The notes under the pieces: generated by a model
What the model saw: the letters and a program-made list of their open reading frames with translations, nothing else
Databases searched by the model: none
What the model was told of the DNA's origin: nothing
Made by a program: the position numbers and the translations under genes
Source of the DNA: Metaphire vulgaris
Lineage: Eukaryota > Annelida > Clitellata > Crassiclitellata > Megascolecidae
DNA: 64,000 nt
Reading direction: 5' to 3'
Assembly: GCA_018105865.1 (NCBI GenBank)
Contig: CM030832.1
Span: forward strand, 19,101,519 to 19,165,518
Shown: positions 12,201 to 26,800 of the stretch, in pieces
Layout of the letters: each line of letters starts with the position of its first letter
Position numbering within the stretch: the stretch's first letter is position 1

Positions 12201-15200
12201 TAAATAACGGTCCACTTTTTACTTTTACACCCTATGTCTATACACAGACACACACACATGTACGATAGGTGGCGCCGTTCCTGGCTGCCTGCAGGTAAAT
12301 GTGCCTGCCGGATTTTTCTCGCTTTCTTCGTCTTTTCTCAAGTAGTTCGTGTCTCTTTTCGACAGTTATTCGGATTTTGACCTTGTGCTCCCGCATCACA
12401 CGTATTCCATCAGCTTGGGTTAGCGGAATTTGCAGTTTGATGGTGTTTGGATGTTGGCCAGTGGGCGGTGTTCGCCACCTCTGGTTTCAGTTGCACTCGC
12501 TAGGCGGAGTCGCGTGTTGACAGGGTCGGTTGTGGTAATAACAGTTCGCTTCATCCATAGTACAGTTTTATGAGTAGCGTTTTCGATGACGATTGCTCGG
12601 CCATACATGCACTCCGAGCTTATGGAACTTGGATCAGATACGGACGTCATCCTTTCGACCTCACCTTCGGTGTCGGATCGATCATCTCGTTGTCCATCCA
12701 CCTCGTTGGAGCAGTCGACGCAGATGCAGGGCCGGCCAGCGTCACCAAAGGACTATTCCTGTGACGACGACCTCCCTTCGTCATCATCACCCCATGCCCA
12801 GATTGCGTGACGTTTCGCGAACGGGCTACTGCGGCCGAGAATCGAGCGTCATTGTATCTCATCACCGGGACGTTTCAGACCAGGTCTGCTCAACATTCGT
12901 TCAGTCAACAAGAAGACGGAGAACGTTCTGGACCTGTTACAGGAGCATGGTCTAAGCGCTCTATCACTTGTTGAAACTTGGCATGAGGACACAGATAGCG
13001 CTGCCTTGAAGAGGCTTCATGGTCCGGGCCTCAATGTCGTTGAAGCTGCCCGCGCTATTCCGTCTAGCACAGCGCTCGATAGCAGTCATTTCATTAATCA
13101 TGGAGGACTCGTCCTCATCACCAAGCCAGGTGTTAACAATTCGAAGATTGATACCGGCCTTACGCCGCGGACTTTCGAGCATCTTTGCTGCTGGGTTCGG
13201 AGCGGGAATGCGCCATTCATCATCGCAATCATCTACCGACATAGCTCTCAGAGTGTCAGCGATCTGTTTTTCGCTGACTTTTCCTCCCTGTTGGAGTCAC
13301 TGGCGACCATCAACTGAGCGATTTGGGTCGTTGGAGATATTAACATCCATCTTGAACGACCTACCGACAGCCATAGTCAGAGGCTGGAAGAACTTATTAA
13401 GGCACATAAACTGCGACAGTACATAAGCGAGCCAACCCACGACCAAGGAGGCCTGCTTGATGTCGTGATAGCAGCTGACGACGGAGCCATGACCGACGAC
13501 GTCACTGTGGTTGAGTCTAGGTTATCGGATCATAACCTGATACACTGGGCAAAGTCTGTGGCCCGCCCTTGACAGCCGTACAAGAAGCTACGTCGAAGGA
13601 CCTAGAAAAACTTCAGGCTCGATCCGTTCGTCCAGCAGTTGGAACGCTCACAGCTCTGCCAACCGGTCAACCCAAGTAAGTTCGCCACCGATCTCGCTCT
13701 CTGCTTCGAATCCGTCACAACCACGATACTCGACGAGCTTGCACCGGTGATCGAGGTCTCCATTCGTCCTCGTCTTCATCGAACGTTCTACAACGCCGAG
13801 TGTCGACAGGCCCCACTGGCTCAAGAGGGCCCACCATGCTAAGTGAGGAGCTACAGATGAGGAGGAAGCACTGTCTACATGGCGTTCATCACTTAAGGCC
13901 AGCAGACAACTGGTGCGAGAGAAGGGGCGTCAACACTGGTGGAGGGCCTTGGATTCTTCGCACTCCAACACTAGGGGTATGTGGAAGCACCTTGACAGGC
14001 TGCTCGGTCGGAGTGGTAACCCCTCCAAGATCACCCCTAGTTTCACAGCCGAGGATTATCATCGGTTCATCTATGATAAGGCCAACGGTGTTACGAGCAA
14101 GAGTGCTAACGCTGGCCCAGCTGACTTCAACAAATACGGCGGCTCCTCCTTCTCCGTGTTTGCGCCCCCCACTGTATCCGAAGTCATGGTGTACCTCAGG
14201 GCTGCACCGGATAAAGTGTCCATCGGATCCTCTCCCGATGTGGCTGTTGAAAGAGGTCATCGATACGTTGGCCCAGTTCATCACCGCCCTTTTTTTCAGC
14301 CTCACTTTCAAGCGCGGAGTTTCCATCACCGTGGAAACACGCCATCATTCGCCCGCACCTGAAACGCCCGGGTCTGGATCCGTCGGATGTTTCTAAATTT
14401 TGTCCGGTAGCGAATTTGCCATTCTTGTTGAAACTGCTGGAGCGTCTGGTGAACAGGCAACTCGTGACGCACCTCATCAGGAACGGTCTACTTCCAAAAC
14501 ATCAATCGGCCTATCGTCAAGGCCACTCCACCGAGACGGCCTTCCTTAAAATACTTAACGACATCGTAGACTCGACGGCGAATGGCGAACTGTCACTCTT
14601 GTGTCTTCTCGACTTCTTGGCCGCTTTTGACACTGTAGAACATGCTACGCTCTCTCGTCGCCTCAAACTTACCTTCGGGGTCACGGGTCCAGCCCTGGCG
14701 TGGCTGCAGGACTACCTGGCGGATCGCACACAGTCAGTGTCCTGGAATGGTTCTGTGTCCGCCTCACACAGGGTACTGAGCGGCGTGCTGCAGGGATCAG
14801 CCCTCGGCCCTATCCTATTCATGCTCTACGTGGCGGATGTCGGGCGGATTATTGAATCGTTCAGTTTATCCTGGCACGCGTACGCTGACGATGGGCAGGT
14901 GTACTCCTCATGCCTGCCATCGGAGTCCGATCATCTTTTTAAGTGTCTAGAGGAGTGCATACGTGAGATCGCGTGCTGGGCGCTGTCAACCGGCTGGCCC
15001 CGAACCCTAAGAAGACCAAGCTGATCTGGTTTAGTACTCCGAGGAGGAAACCTCTGATCATTCATACCGAGCTTCACCTTGAAGAAGCCGACATTCGACC
15101 ATCAATGGAGGTGCGCCTGCTTGGAGTACTTTTCGACGAAACGCTGTCGTTCGCTGGGCATGTCGATAACGTGACTCGTGCGTGCTTCCGGCAACTTCGA

Positions 15201-17759
15201 ACGATTAGAGAGGTCTGTTGGTACATTTCGACTGCGGCGGCCATACAGCTGGTTCGCACCTTTGTGGTATTGCGGATTGACTGCTGCAACGGGTTACTTA
15301 TGGGCCTTCCCGACCGTCAGCTTGCCAGGCTGCAGTCAATCCTCAACGCTGCAGCTCGGTTAATCTTTAGGGTGCGTTGGCGCGATCACGTGACCATTCT
15401 ACTTCGGGACAAACTGCATTGGCTCAGGGTCCCAGAGCGTATCGTGTTCAAGCACTGTCCGTTGAGGTTCCGGGTTCTACACGATCCATTCTGCCCGGAA
15501 TACCTCGCGACGCTCGTTCGAAGACCGGTGTGGAGCGATCGACGGCTTCACCTTCGTTTCAGTAGACGAATCCAGCTGTACGTTCCACCTCCGTCGAAGA
15601 CCGCCAAGTTCGGAGAACGTTCATTCTCGCACGGAAATCCCCTCCTTTGGAATTATTTGCCGGACAGCGTATCATCCGTCACTTCCTTTGGAGAGTTTGC
15701 CAACAAACTAAAGACGTATTTATTTAATATCTCATTTCCACGTTCATTGCAAAGCAACCTTGACTTTGGCCCTTGCTATGTCATGGCGCTATATAAATTG
15801 TCATGAACAATAACAATAACATGCCATTTAGTAGGAATTGACAAAAAATGTTACCTTTCTAGGTGACCTCAGTAACCTCTGACTTTTGTTACCCACTGGT
15901 GACAACGAATATGGTGACGATTCACATGATGTGGGGGCACTATTAATGCGGTACTAAAAATAACATAAAGTCAGAATATTCACATTCTAAAAGACACCAA
16001 TTATAATTATTTAGAGGTTTGCACACACACACACACGCAATACAAGAAAGCAATTGCAGTCGTTTTTGAGATTGGTGGAAAGATCTAGAACAGGCACCTA
16101 TTGAGTGGACCGGTGGAACAAGGTTTGTACAGTTTTTTAATCTTGGGAAACAGCGTTCAAACTTGAAATTTGTATTTTCTACTGGGAAAGACAGTAAGCT
16201 GTGAAAATGATATGAATTTGTAATTAAGCTGTAAGAACTAGCAGATCTATGTTCAAATAAGTGGTTTTTATTAACCTCTTAACTGGGGTCGCTGTTTTAA
16301 AACGGCGCACGCCAATCATTCCTCAAATGGGAGCGTCGTTAACAAACGTTGCTCAACTTCAGCGTCTGTTCCGCAAATGGGTTCGCCGTTTATAAACATT
16401 GCAATGTAATAATTCGATTTAGTTATTATCCATTCGCTAGATGGTAGCTCTTTTTAGCTCTTGTGCTCTCTATAAGCAAAAAATATAGATTTTATTCGAC
16501 CGAATATAGATTTTATTCACAAAATTGTCATTTCTCCGAGCAATGAGTGCTCGGGTTTGAAATATGATAACTACCCCAAATGGGGTCTGATCTTAAAAAT
16601 GTTTGATCTATTCTGTTCCAATGATATCTCTTACAACTTTGCCGCTCACCCAAATTTTTGCTATTGAGCTTTGAACAAAATTTTTGGAAGGAGGTCCTAT
16701 TTTAGGCTGTAGAGTAAACCCTACCCCCAAATTTTTTTGGCACGGATGGATAGAGAGAACAAAAATGCTAAACAACGGCGCAAACCTCATTATTTTAGCT
16801 TCCATATAGACTGAAATATAATAAATTTAAAAAGTACATGTTCACAGTTCATATGCATGCTTTTTCCAAACTTAATTACCAAGAATGGTGATGTCTTGTA
16901 AAATTTAATTCCTCTGTTAAAGGGTTAAAATATGAGTTCAATGACAATATATAATGTAAAAAATGAGATGTTATTAACACATTCACAATGGAAGATGTTA
17001 ACTACAGTGTAACTGTGTAATACTTCTACCGTATATATTCGTGATAAAGTCGAGAAATTTAAGGCCAATTCACAGGTTATATATCCTGACCTCGACTTAT
17101 ACTCAAGGCACTAACTGTTGGGTAAAGTTTCCATACATAGCATGTCGAAATTAATTAATTTAGCTAACTGCGTAATTATTTTCAACATACGCTACGGCAT
17201 CTAAATAAAAGTTCACGTCAGCGCTTTTAAGATTGGTAATTTATAGGCGCCACATAAATATTAATTAAATATTAATTAAATATTGGCGCTACATAAATAT
17301 AAAAAATTCAAGATTACTGGTAATTAAGATTTTTATATTGTCAAGAATGAGCGAATAGCAGGTTTAAAATTTTCTTAATCGTCAGGAATCAATCTGGGAA
17401 TGTGAAAATCATTCAGTTTCTCGATAGTTCAAAGCTAAAACGCAGTTTTTCAATCAAAACAATGGCGTCGCTGCCGCCACATGCCCACTTCGCGTCCGCC
17501 ATTGTTCCGACTCTCACTATCACCTCAAGAGGGTTCGCCGCGATGACGTCACTCCGACTTATTCCCGGGTCAATGACTTTAGACACCTTCAAATACCCAA
17601 AATCTAGGGGCCGACTTATACCCGGATCGACTTTATCTCGAGTATATACGGTAAGCAGAATGAACAGAATTTAATTCAAAGAAGGTAACATGAATCTAAA
17701 TTGACACATAACACAAATTTAATGTTAAATTCATACATGTCTGACTAATGCACAAGATA

Positions 17760-17803
<44 letters not shown>

Positions 17804-20800
17804 AATTGCTCTCTGCCAACTCATTATTGGCAATAGCTAGTCAGAAAACATTTCCAGGCTTTTTTGTCAAATGCTAGTTTTCTTCCTTCTACAATTGTCA
17901 GTTGTCTTTCATTGAAATATTCTTTTATGTTGTCTGTCCATTTTTTTCTGGACCTGCCTCTTCCTTTTTTGCCTTCTTTGTCTGTGAAGAGTGCTTTTTT
18001 GGGAAATCTCAAGCCTTTCATCCTGTTAACATGTCCATATCATGTTAGCCTCCTTTTTCTGAGTTTGTCCATGATGGTATTCTTTAGCCCAATCCGCTTC
18101 CATATATCTTCATTTCTAAGCTTTTGAAGTCTTCAAACTCCAAGAATTCTTCTTAGGCAGCTCATTACTGCAGCAAGTAGTCTTTTTTCATCTTCTTTTA
18201 TGACCCAGGTTTCATATCCATATAGTATATGAGGAATGACAAAGTTGTAGATTTGGATTTTGGTGCATATTTTGATTTCTTTAGAGTTCCAGATGCGTTT
18301 CAGTCCTCCCATTGTTTGTAATCCTTTTGCTATTTTCAGTTTGATGTCTTCTTGGTGGCTTCCATTGCTTGTTATTTGTCCTCCTACATATGTAAAGCTT
18401 TCAACCTGTTCAATTTTTGTACTTTCTAGAGTCAATCGCATCTTCTTTTCTCCTGTTTTGCTGACCACCATGGTTTTAGTTTTTGCTGCGTTTATCATAA
18501 GGCCGAATCTTTGGCTCGTGATATTGACTTTGTGTGTCAGTTTTTGTAGATCTTTCCTGGATTCTGCAAGCAAGGAGACATCACCTGCAAACTTTAGATT
18601 ATAAATATTTCTCCATAGCACTTTACACCAATGTTTAAGTCTTTGGTTGCTATTTTGTATATGGCCTCAAGAATTATGATAAACAGCATTGGTGAAAGAA
18701 TACACCCCTGTCTTGTTCGGAAGTTGTTCCTACTTCTGTCTTAAACAATTCTGCTAGTTCATGTTCCACCCTCACAGCATTTTCTGCTTTTCTATAAACC
18801 GTTTGGATTAGCTTTATTAATTTTTCTTCAATTCCGAAATTTTTCATTGCTTGCCACAGCCCATCATGCCACACTGAATCAAAAGCTTGTTTGTAGTCAC
18901 TACAGTTAATGTAGCATGTATTGTTAGTCTCAATATATTTTTCCAAGATTTGTCACTATTGTGTCTCCTCCAGCCTTTATTAGTTCTGCTGGGATATTGT
19001 CAATTCCTGATGCTTTATTTCTTTTTAGTTCTTTTATCGCTTGTTCTATTTCTGTTTTAAGGAAGTCTTCTGTAGATTTCTCTAGGTTTGTGCTTGGTAT
19101 TTCGACTAGTATATTTGGATCTGTCTTGTTCTGAGTATTATATAACTCTTCAAAGTGTTCTTTCCATCTTAATTTAACTTCATTTGGCTGGTTATTGCTT
19201 TCCTTTGTTTATCTTTGATTGTAGTCATTTTCATTTCAAAATCATCGCTTATTATCTTTATGTCTTTATATGCTTCCCGTGTCCTGTTTGCGCTGAAATT
19301 ATTTTGTATTTCTGTACATATATTTTGCAGCCATCCCTCTTTATTCCTCTTCAGTTATCTTTTAATTTCTCTTGTTATCCAGTTGATTTGTTGCTCGTTG
19401 GATGATTTGATTCTTAAATTTCTTCATTCAGTGTTCTTCTACAGAAGCTTGCTGAGTTGTTTTGGCCATTTTATTCTTTATTTCTTGTTTGTATTTGATC
19501 CTTGTTTCCTCTTAATCCAGTTTTGCAACATTAAATTTTATTCTTCTTTTTGTTCCTTGCAGTTTCCTTAGTCGTATCTTGATCTTTGACATCACCAGTT
19601 TGTGATCTGACCCAATTTCAGCTGCACATGTTCTTACATCCAATACATTTGTTTTACATCTTCTATTAATAATGATGTAGTCTATCATATTTTTTGTTTT
19701 CCCATCTGGTGATTCCCGAGTCCACTTTTATTTGGTTCATTTTTCAAAAAATATGTTCATTATTGACAATTTGTTTGATGCACAAAAGTTAAGTAAACTT
19801 TCCCCTCTATCATTTTCTTCTCCAATCCTATGTTTGCCAATAGTACCTCCCAAGTGCCATAGTCTGTCCCAACTTTAGTATTCCAGTCTCCGGTTTGATG
19901 ACATGGGTATTTTGAGGCCCAATAACAGTGAAAACGAAAAAAATTCTGCTGGGCAGAACGAAAAAGTCTTTGAACTTTCGTGACGTGTCAAAACTATGTA
20001 CCGTATTTTCGCGCATATAAGACGCGGCTTATACGAATTTTCACACAATTAGCCCCCTTGGTGCATCTTATACTCGGGTGCGTCTTATCTAAATTTTTTG
20101 GAACATGAATAACTGCGCCGACGGGTAGCCTAGAGCACCTGCGGCTCGCCTAGAGTGCCGACGGGGCGCCGAGAGCGCCGGTGGCTGGCCGAGAGTGCCG
20201 TCGGAGTGCGCCCACCGACGGGACGCCGCCGGGGTCGCCGAAGGCCGGCGTGGCGTGCGGGACGGGTGCGCCCGTCGCCGTCGGGTGCGCGCCCGACAGC
20301 GCCGGTTAAAGTGCCCGGCCGACGGCGCCGACAGCAACGACGGTCGCCCGGAGCGCTGACGGGCGCGGAGCGCCAACGGGGCGCCGGGAGCGCCAACGGG
20401 GCGCCTTTTGGTGCGTCTTATATATGGGTGCGTCTTATCCATAATTATTTTAACACAAATCATCAAAACCCGCGTCTTATACGCGTGTGCGTCTTATACG
20501 CGGGTGCATCTTATATGCGCGAAAATACGGGTATGTCATAATTGCTTTGACACATTTCACATAAGATCATTTCTAAACTAAAATATCACATTGTATATAA
20601 TTTTTAATGTCTATAACATATTTGTACATGTTTTCAGATAGTTTTCTGATAGTTTTTCTCCCTAGAATTATCTTTTGGAGATGCAGTCTTGGTTCCATTT
20701 AAATCTGTTCATAACTTAGGTATATTATTTGATACCGATTTATCGTTCAAGTCTCATTTTTCTAAATTGTCACAGTCTTGTTTCGCATTCATGCGTCACT

Positions 20801-23800
20801 TTAGAGGGATTCGTAAGACATTGGACACAAGGTCTTCAATAATCTTAGCTAATGAATTTATTTCGTCTAAAATCGACTATTGTAATTTGCTTTTTTTCGG
20901 GTTGCCGAAGTGTTCTCTCCAACGTCTCCAGACTATTCAGAATGCTGTTGCGAGAATTGTAATTCCAACGGGGAAATTTGATCACATTACCCCTGTCCTT
21001 CATAGGTTGCACTGGCTTCCCATAGCGTAGTTTACAAATTATGTCATCGGCATGTCACGTGATAGCTATTTATAGATTTGAGCAAGGTCATGGTCGAAGC
21101 GGACAAACATTGTAAAATCAACATGATGGACTCGCGTTTTATTAATGTTAAATTAACCGAAGACGATGTTCCTGGAGCAAAACTTGTTTATGCTGATGTT
21201 GAACAGCATTCTTGTGTTCAATTGAAGCGATGGTTACAATGTCGAGGGCTTGCAGTCGGTGGGAAAAAAGAACAACTGTGTAAAAGGTTGGTACTTGTTG
21301 TGGAACTTATGGTGCTACAGTGCCCTACAGTGTGTAATAATAATCCGCTGATCTGAGCTGATCTCCGTTTGAAATCAATCAATAAACTTCTATGGCGCCA
21401 CTATCATAATGCCCAGGGCATCAGCCGATGGCGCACCAAACCCAAATAGAATTAGAGCCAGGTCAATCCGGAAGATCAGTCAGAACAGCGGGTGAGCAAG
21501 CAGTGGCGGCTCTAGGATTTGGCAAGTGGGGGGCCGTTGGGGTGGCAACTTCTAATCATGGGGGCCAACCATTTGTTTTTTAATGTATGTAGCATTAAGT
21601 ATAGGGTCCCAACTGGGGGGCCACTGGGGGGCCAGTCACTCAATAGGGGGCCCCCGGTGGAGCCGCCTCTGTGAGCAAGGTAAGGGGGATAAGCCAAGTC
21701 AAACAGGTAAGTTTTAAGACTAGATCTAAAAGATGATAATTTTTTAGTTTGATATTGATAATGAATTCCAAAGCTTAGGGCCACACACTGAGAAACAACT
21801 AGTGCCAATGACTGTGCGAGAATAAGGAACAACAAATGAAAGTCCTGCCGAATACCTAGTGGATTGAGCAGTAGGTCGAGGGATTAGTCGCATCTTAAGG
21901 TAATATGGTTCATTATATAATATAGACGTTTAGTGGTCCGATCAGCGGCTATAGAGGGGGAAGAGATCAGCGGATATGGAAGGGATAACATATGACCTTT
22001 GGTTAGCCCATTTCTCATAATTGAACCATATACTTTCCATATTACGATGTCTTTTTACATGATATAGAATTGCATAAACTGTATATGTTAAATATCATGT
22101 ATGTTTAATCTTCTTCCTCGATAAATAAATTGATTGATTGATTGAAATTACTGATGTGCATAAATCCTTATTGTTCATTAACAGAATTCGGGATTGTTAT
22201 GATGCGAAGAAAGACAAGGAACTGTCAATAGCAATAGATGAAGGGAAATGGTATGAGAGAAAGCTTGCTTCTTTTGCAGCGTCATCTTCTTCAGTAGATA
22301 CGGATCTGTCAGACTGTCCATGGAAAACGTTTCCTTCTGTTATAATCCCCCAAAACTTCAATTGCGGAACTATATACCATCACCTCATAGAGTCGGTGCA
22401 ATTTGTAGACAGCATCACAGGTGATACTGAAAGACCGTTCGATGATTTGCATACAGCTAAACCACTGAGACGTGGCAAACAGTACTACGATAGTAGGAAT
22501 GTGTCAGCAATGCAAGACTGCTATAAGCAAGGCAGTTATTGCGTAAAAGCTCTTGTTGCACATTCGATGACAACAGGACACTACACAGTTAATGTTGAAC
22601 TTTTCAAACAGTCTGGCTTTGTAAAAACTGCTAGTTGTGAATGTAGAGCAGCAGCAATGGGGAGATGTAGCCATGTTGCCGCTGTTTTATATGCTATATT
22701 AGATAACATGAATAGGCCTCACGACAATTTATCTGTTGCAAGCACAAGTAAGCCGTGTGTTTGGGACAAAGGCAAAAAGCATCGCAAACATCCCAGAAAA
22801 ATTACTGAAACGGATTACTTGACTAGAGCTCCAAGAAAGCCATCCAAGGTACTGCAGTTTGATCCAAGACCTCCTGCTTTTCGTGATGCAACTTTGAATA
22901 AGAGTGACTTTAACAGTTTCATAGTCGATCTACAATCATGTGGCAATGGAACTCAGACTAGCATGTGGGAAACTCTGCTACAGCTACAGTACAACGATTA
23001 CAATTTGACATTCAGTGAAATTGTCCTGTTGAAGGCCAAATGCACACAGCTAGTCGACAGTCTGAGAGTTCCGGGTTAGAATTTTTTCTATTTTGCAAAT
23101 GGCTACTTATTTACTATGAATTGCAGATGTAATTGCATTTAAGTAGTATTCAAATATGCATTATCAAAAGTTGACATTTCTTTTAAATATATTTAATAAC
23201 CATTCACAATATATTTCACTTTACAGTACTAGATGTGATATGTTTCACAATTTTTGCATTGTACCTGTTTATAGGTTGTAAGCCTGTTGAAATTGTTACT
23301 AGTCAGAGGAGTCCAGAATGGTATCATCAGCGTCGATTGCGCATAACTGCATCAAATTGCCACGATGTATCATCTTGCAAGTCATCTCAACGTGCAGGTA
23401 GCATCATTAACAAGCAACTGTGGTCTAACCAACCCCTATCAACTGTTTCAATGAAGTATGGTCAGCTGCACGAGTCAGATGCCAGATTAGCTTTTTGTGC
23501 AGCTATGCAAATGTCGGTCTCTGGTCTAGCAGTCATAGAAACTGGAATGTGGGTAAATCCACAGTTTCCTTAGATTGCCTGTTCTCCTGATGGTCTTGTC
23601 TATGATCCAACAATGCCAGTTGCTAGTCAGTATGGGCTTATCGAAATCAAGTGTCCAAAAGTCATTGAAAACACAAGCCCTCTTGAAGCTAAAGACAGCC
23701 TCACCAAAGAACAATGGCATTCATTTTGTTTAGCAGACAGTGAGGGCAAACTGATGTTGAAAAGAAGCCATAAGTATTATTATCAAGTGCAGTGTCAACT

Positions 23801-26800
23801 GGGTGTTTGCGAATTGTTATGGTGTTATTTTGTTGTTTGGTCAAAAGAAGGGATTTTTATAGAAAAAATTTATGCTGACCCAGTATTTTGGCAAAGTACA
23901 AAAAAGAAGTTATTGTCTTTTCATGAGAAGTACCTGTGTCCAGAGTATTTTGAAATGCGCCTTCCAAGGAAACTAAGCCTTATAAAGTTAGAATAAGTTA
24001 TTGTGTTCTTATACTGTTGCTGGTCACTTTTCAAACATAGTTTCAATTGGACACCAAAATTTCACCACATGCATTTTTTCTTCACTTACGTTTGCAGGCA
24101 AATAGTTGCTTTGCAGAACATGTTGTTCATTGTTTCATCTTGTCTAATGTTTGCTGACACCATAGTTACTATGGTCATATAGATTAAATGATTAAATGCG
24201 ACCAACTGTAAGCTGAACTATATTCATATTTCTTTACATCAATATGCTCTTTTTAAGTTTTTGCTGCTTTTATTATACATTGAAATATAAACAGGCAAGC
24301 AATTGATTTATCTCTTCATTTTTAACATAGCGACCTTAACTCCCAAAGTAATTAACTAATAATAACATAATCAGAAACATGCAATATTAGTATCATATAA
24401 AAACCACATCTCTTACAGTACTATTTAACAATAGGCTCTTGAAAATTAACCAAACATGCACAAACAAATACAATTTGAGAAAACACTGGTGTTAGGGAAA
24501 GTGGTATTACTTTTTGCAACAAACAATATTTTTTAAGCCTCTCAATTGCACGTTCTACATGTATGTGAACTTTTGCTATCTGCTTCGTTTTAGCTTCTTC
24601 TTGGGGGATAAATTTATTCCAGCCATGCAGAAACGGTGGAATGTTCAAGTCAACCCCTCTTTCACTCAGCAAATCGTTTATTACAAATCCTCTGTCTGCC
24701 AGTACCATATCCCCTGCATGCAGTTTGTCTAAGAAGCCTGATTGAATTACAATATCCTTATCACTAATAGATCCTTCATATGCATCTGAAGCGTACATAA
24801 TTGCACCACTAGGCGATATGCCAATCAAAACCTTAAACGTGGTATGACTTTTATAACTAGAATACAAATTTCCTTGCTGTTCAAAGTTAGCAGCCATTTG
24901 AACTCGAAACTCACTACAATCAATTATCATCCTAATGTTCTTGTAACGACGAAAACAGGCAGGCATGTGGCATTGTAAGTTTTGTCGTGGGGGAAACATC
25001 TCATTTCGTAATCGATTAAACTGTAAGTACAAGAACTGAATCCACGTGGTAATAGTTATTGTCAAAACTGCTTCAGAGACACAGAAGCGAAATGCCAGAT
25101 CCTTATTTAAAAGCCCTAGCCGTAGTCTCATTAATGTTAAAAGTAATTGATCTCTGTACGACAAAATGCTTGGTCGTCCGCAGGCACTGCCTTTTCCATG
25201 TGACACCTCAACTTGTCCTTTCCGTCGACTTTTTTCTCCTCTATAATATTCCAATGTCTCTGCACTGGGGCCTAGAAATCGCAGCACACAAAGAAATTGC
25301 AACCAACTGAGCCCTGTATAGAAGCGATATTTCTTCTCGTCATTTTCCACATCGGCTACTGAAAATTTCTTGGACGTTTTCAAGTTGGTACTGTTGCTTA
25401 TTGATTCCAGTTTTCTTTCCTATTCCTTGATTTTGAGTTTTGCCATCAAAAGCTCAGATACTTCAATACGGACTTGAACTGCCTTGTCAACCATAACTGG
25501 ATGGTCAGTCTGTACTTGGATCACTCGCACCTTGACAGGTGTATACTGTGATTGACAATCATTAAACGCGATTTCGTAATCAGCAACAGACACATCAGTT
25601 GCTGCTGCAGCTTCAGACGTCGTTTCAATAGGTTTCTCTGTAACCGAAGGCTCAGACATTTTTCTTGTGGCTGGGCATTTCCGTTTTCGAGCAAACCTAG
25701 CCACCTAAACAATATGAACAACAGTAGTTATCATTGCTGCATACATATATTTCTAGTCAGCAAAGTTATAGTTCTATATACAATACACAATTATTTTCAA
25801 TATAGTTAGTATCATGTCAGTATTCATATTCGTCTCATTTTTTAAAGTTAGTACCGACAACAATTTACTTCCAAATAGCTACACAGTAAGATTACAAGGA
25901 TCATAATGATTTATATCATTGGACTAATTCTCTTTGCTCCACTATTTTGATTAGAATGGATGCTCAATTCTCTGCTCAATTTTTTTACTCTAATGAATGC
26001 TTAATGTGAGAAATTGATGTTTTTATACATGTAGCTGATATGCTATTCTGTTGGAAATAATTTAATTTAATTTTAAAAATATATAATACAAAATACCCAG
26101 ACATATTACAATAGGCCTATTACAATTTAAAACAAAATTGTTACCTTATCAGCAGAATAGGTAGCCGGAATAGGATCAGGATTATCATCAGTTGGTCCTT
26201 TACCTCCAACAAAATGAACACTGCAAATGTATGTATCTTTGGTAATGTTTTTGTATGTGAATCCTTCCCGGCCACAATTGTTCGCCCACACCTTACATTT
26301 CTCAAGATAGATGTTCGGCTTTGGGAATCGTATAAAAAACACATCTTTCATGTAATCCTTGTATGTATATCGGCTGTCGTTTTTGCAAACCCCATAACAG
26401 CAGTGTTTTGTAGCAGGCATCGTTTAAAAACCTTTATAAAGTTTGTATATATAAGTTTATAATTATAATGTTTATATCCGTTTCGCTAACTCGCATACAA
26501 CAATGTTTGTCCGTTAGGGCGTGACCAACCGCGCATGCACAGTTGGCATGAGGTCATAGGCTATTTTTAGGTCTCGCGACCACATTTGTAAACTACCCTA
26601 TTGAACAACGTATTAAATTCAAAATTGCTACCCTCACTTTTAAGATATTAAGAAATCAGCATCCCACTTATCTTCGAGAAATGCTATTATATCATCAGCC
26701 ATATATATCCACGAGGTCTGCAAATAAATGCCTTCTTGAAATTCCCTTTCGTCACACTAAATCTGGATGTAGGGCCTTTAGTTATGCATCTCCATATGTT

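Larger units (their letters stand above)
21024..26599. mobile_element. ISL2EU-type DNA transposon, complete, 5576 bp
   Basis: Inverted ends AG(C/G)GTAGTTTACAAAT match 15 of 16 bp (21024-21039; 26584-26599). They are flanked by an AT duplication at 21022-21023 and 26600-26601. Inside are two convergent spliced genes: SAP-SWIM-YqaJ nuclease (+) and THAP-DDE transposase (-). This gene pair is the mark of the ISL2EU group of PIF/Harbinger-related elements. Removing the element plus one AT gives an uninterrupted LINE frame, so both borders are certain to the base. The nuclease gene's first intron later took in LINE and hAT insertions. Each gene has one in-frame stop, so this copy is dead but young. 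Confidence 0.92.

Noticed and set aside
18260..19571. Phe/Leu/Ser-rich plus-strand frames resembling membrane proteins
   Set aside because: Antisense of the RTE ORF on the minus strand; low-complexity composition follows from A/G-rich coding strand.
20089..20541. Long Arg/Pro-rich frames on both strands
   Set aside because: Same explanation as 9472-10317: GC-rich MITE core.
21090..26420. YqaJ nuclease plus THAP protein as a host defence or domesticated gene pair
   Set aside because: Terminal inverted repeats, target duplication and a restored LINE frame show a transposon; both genes also carry stops.
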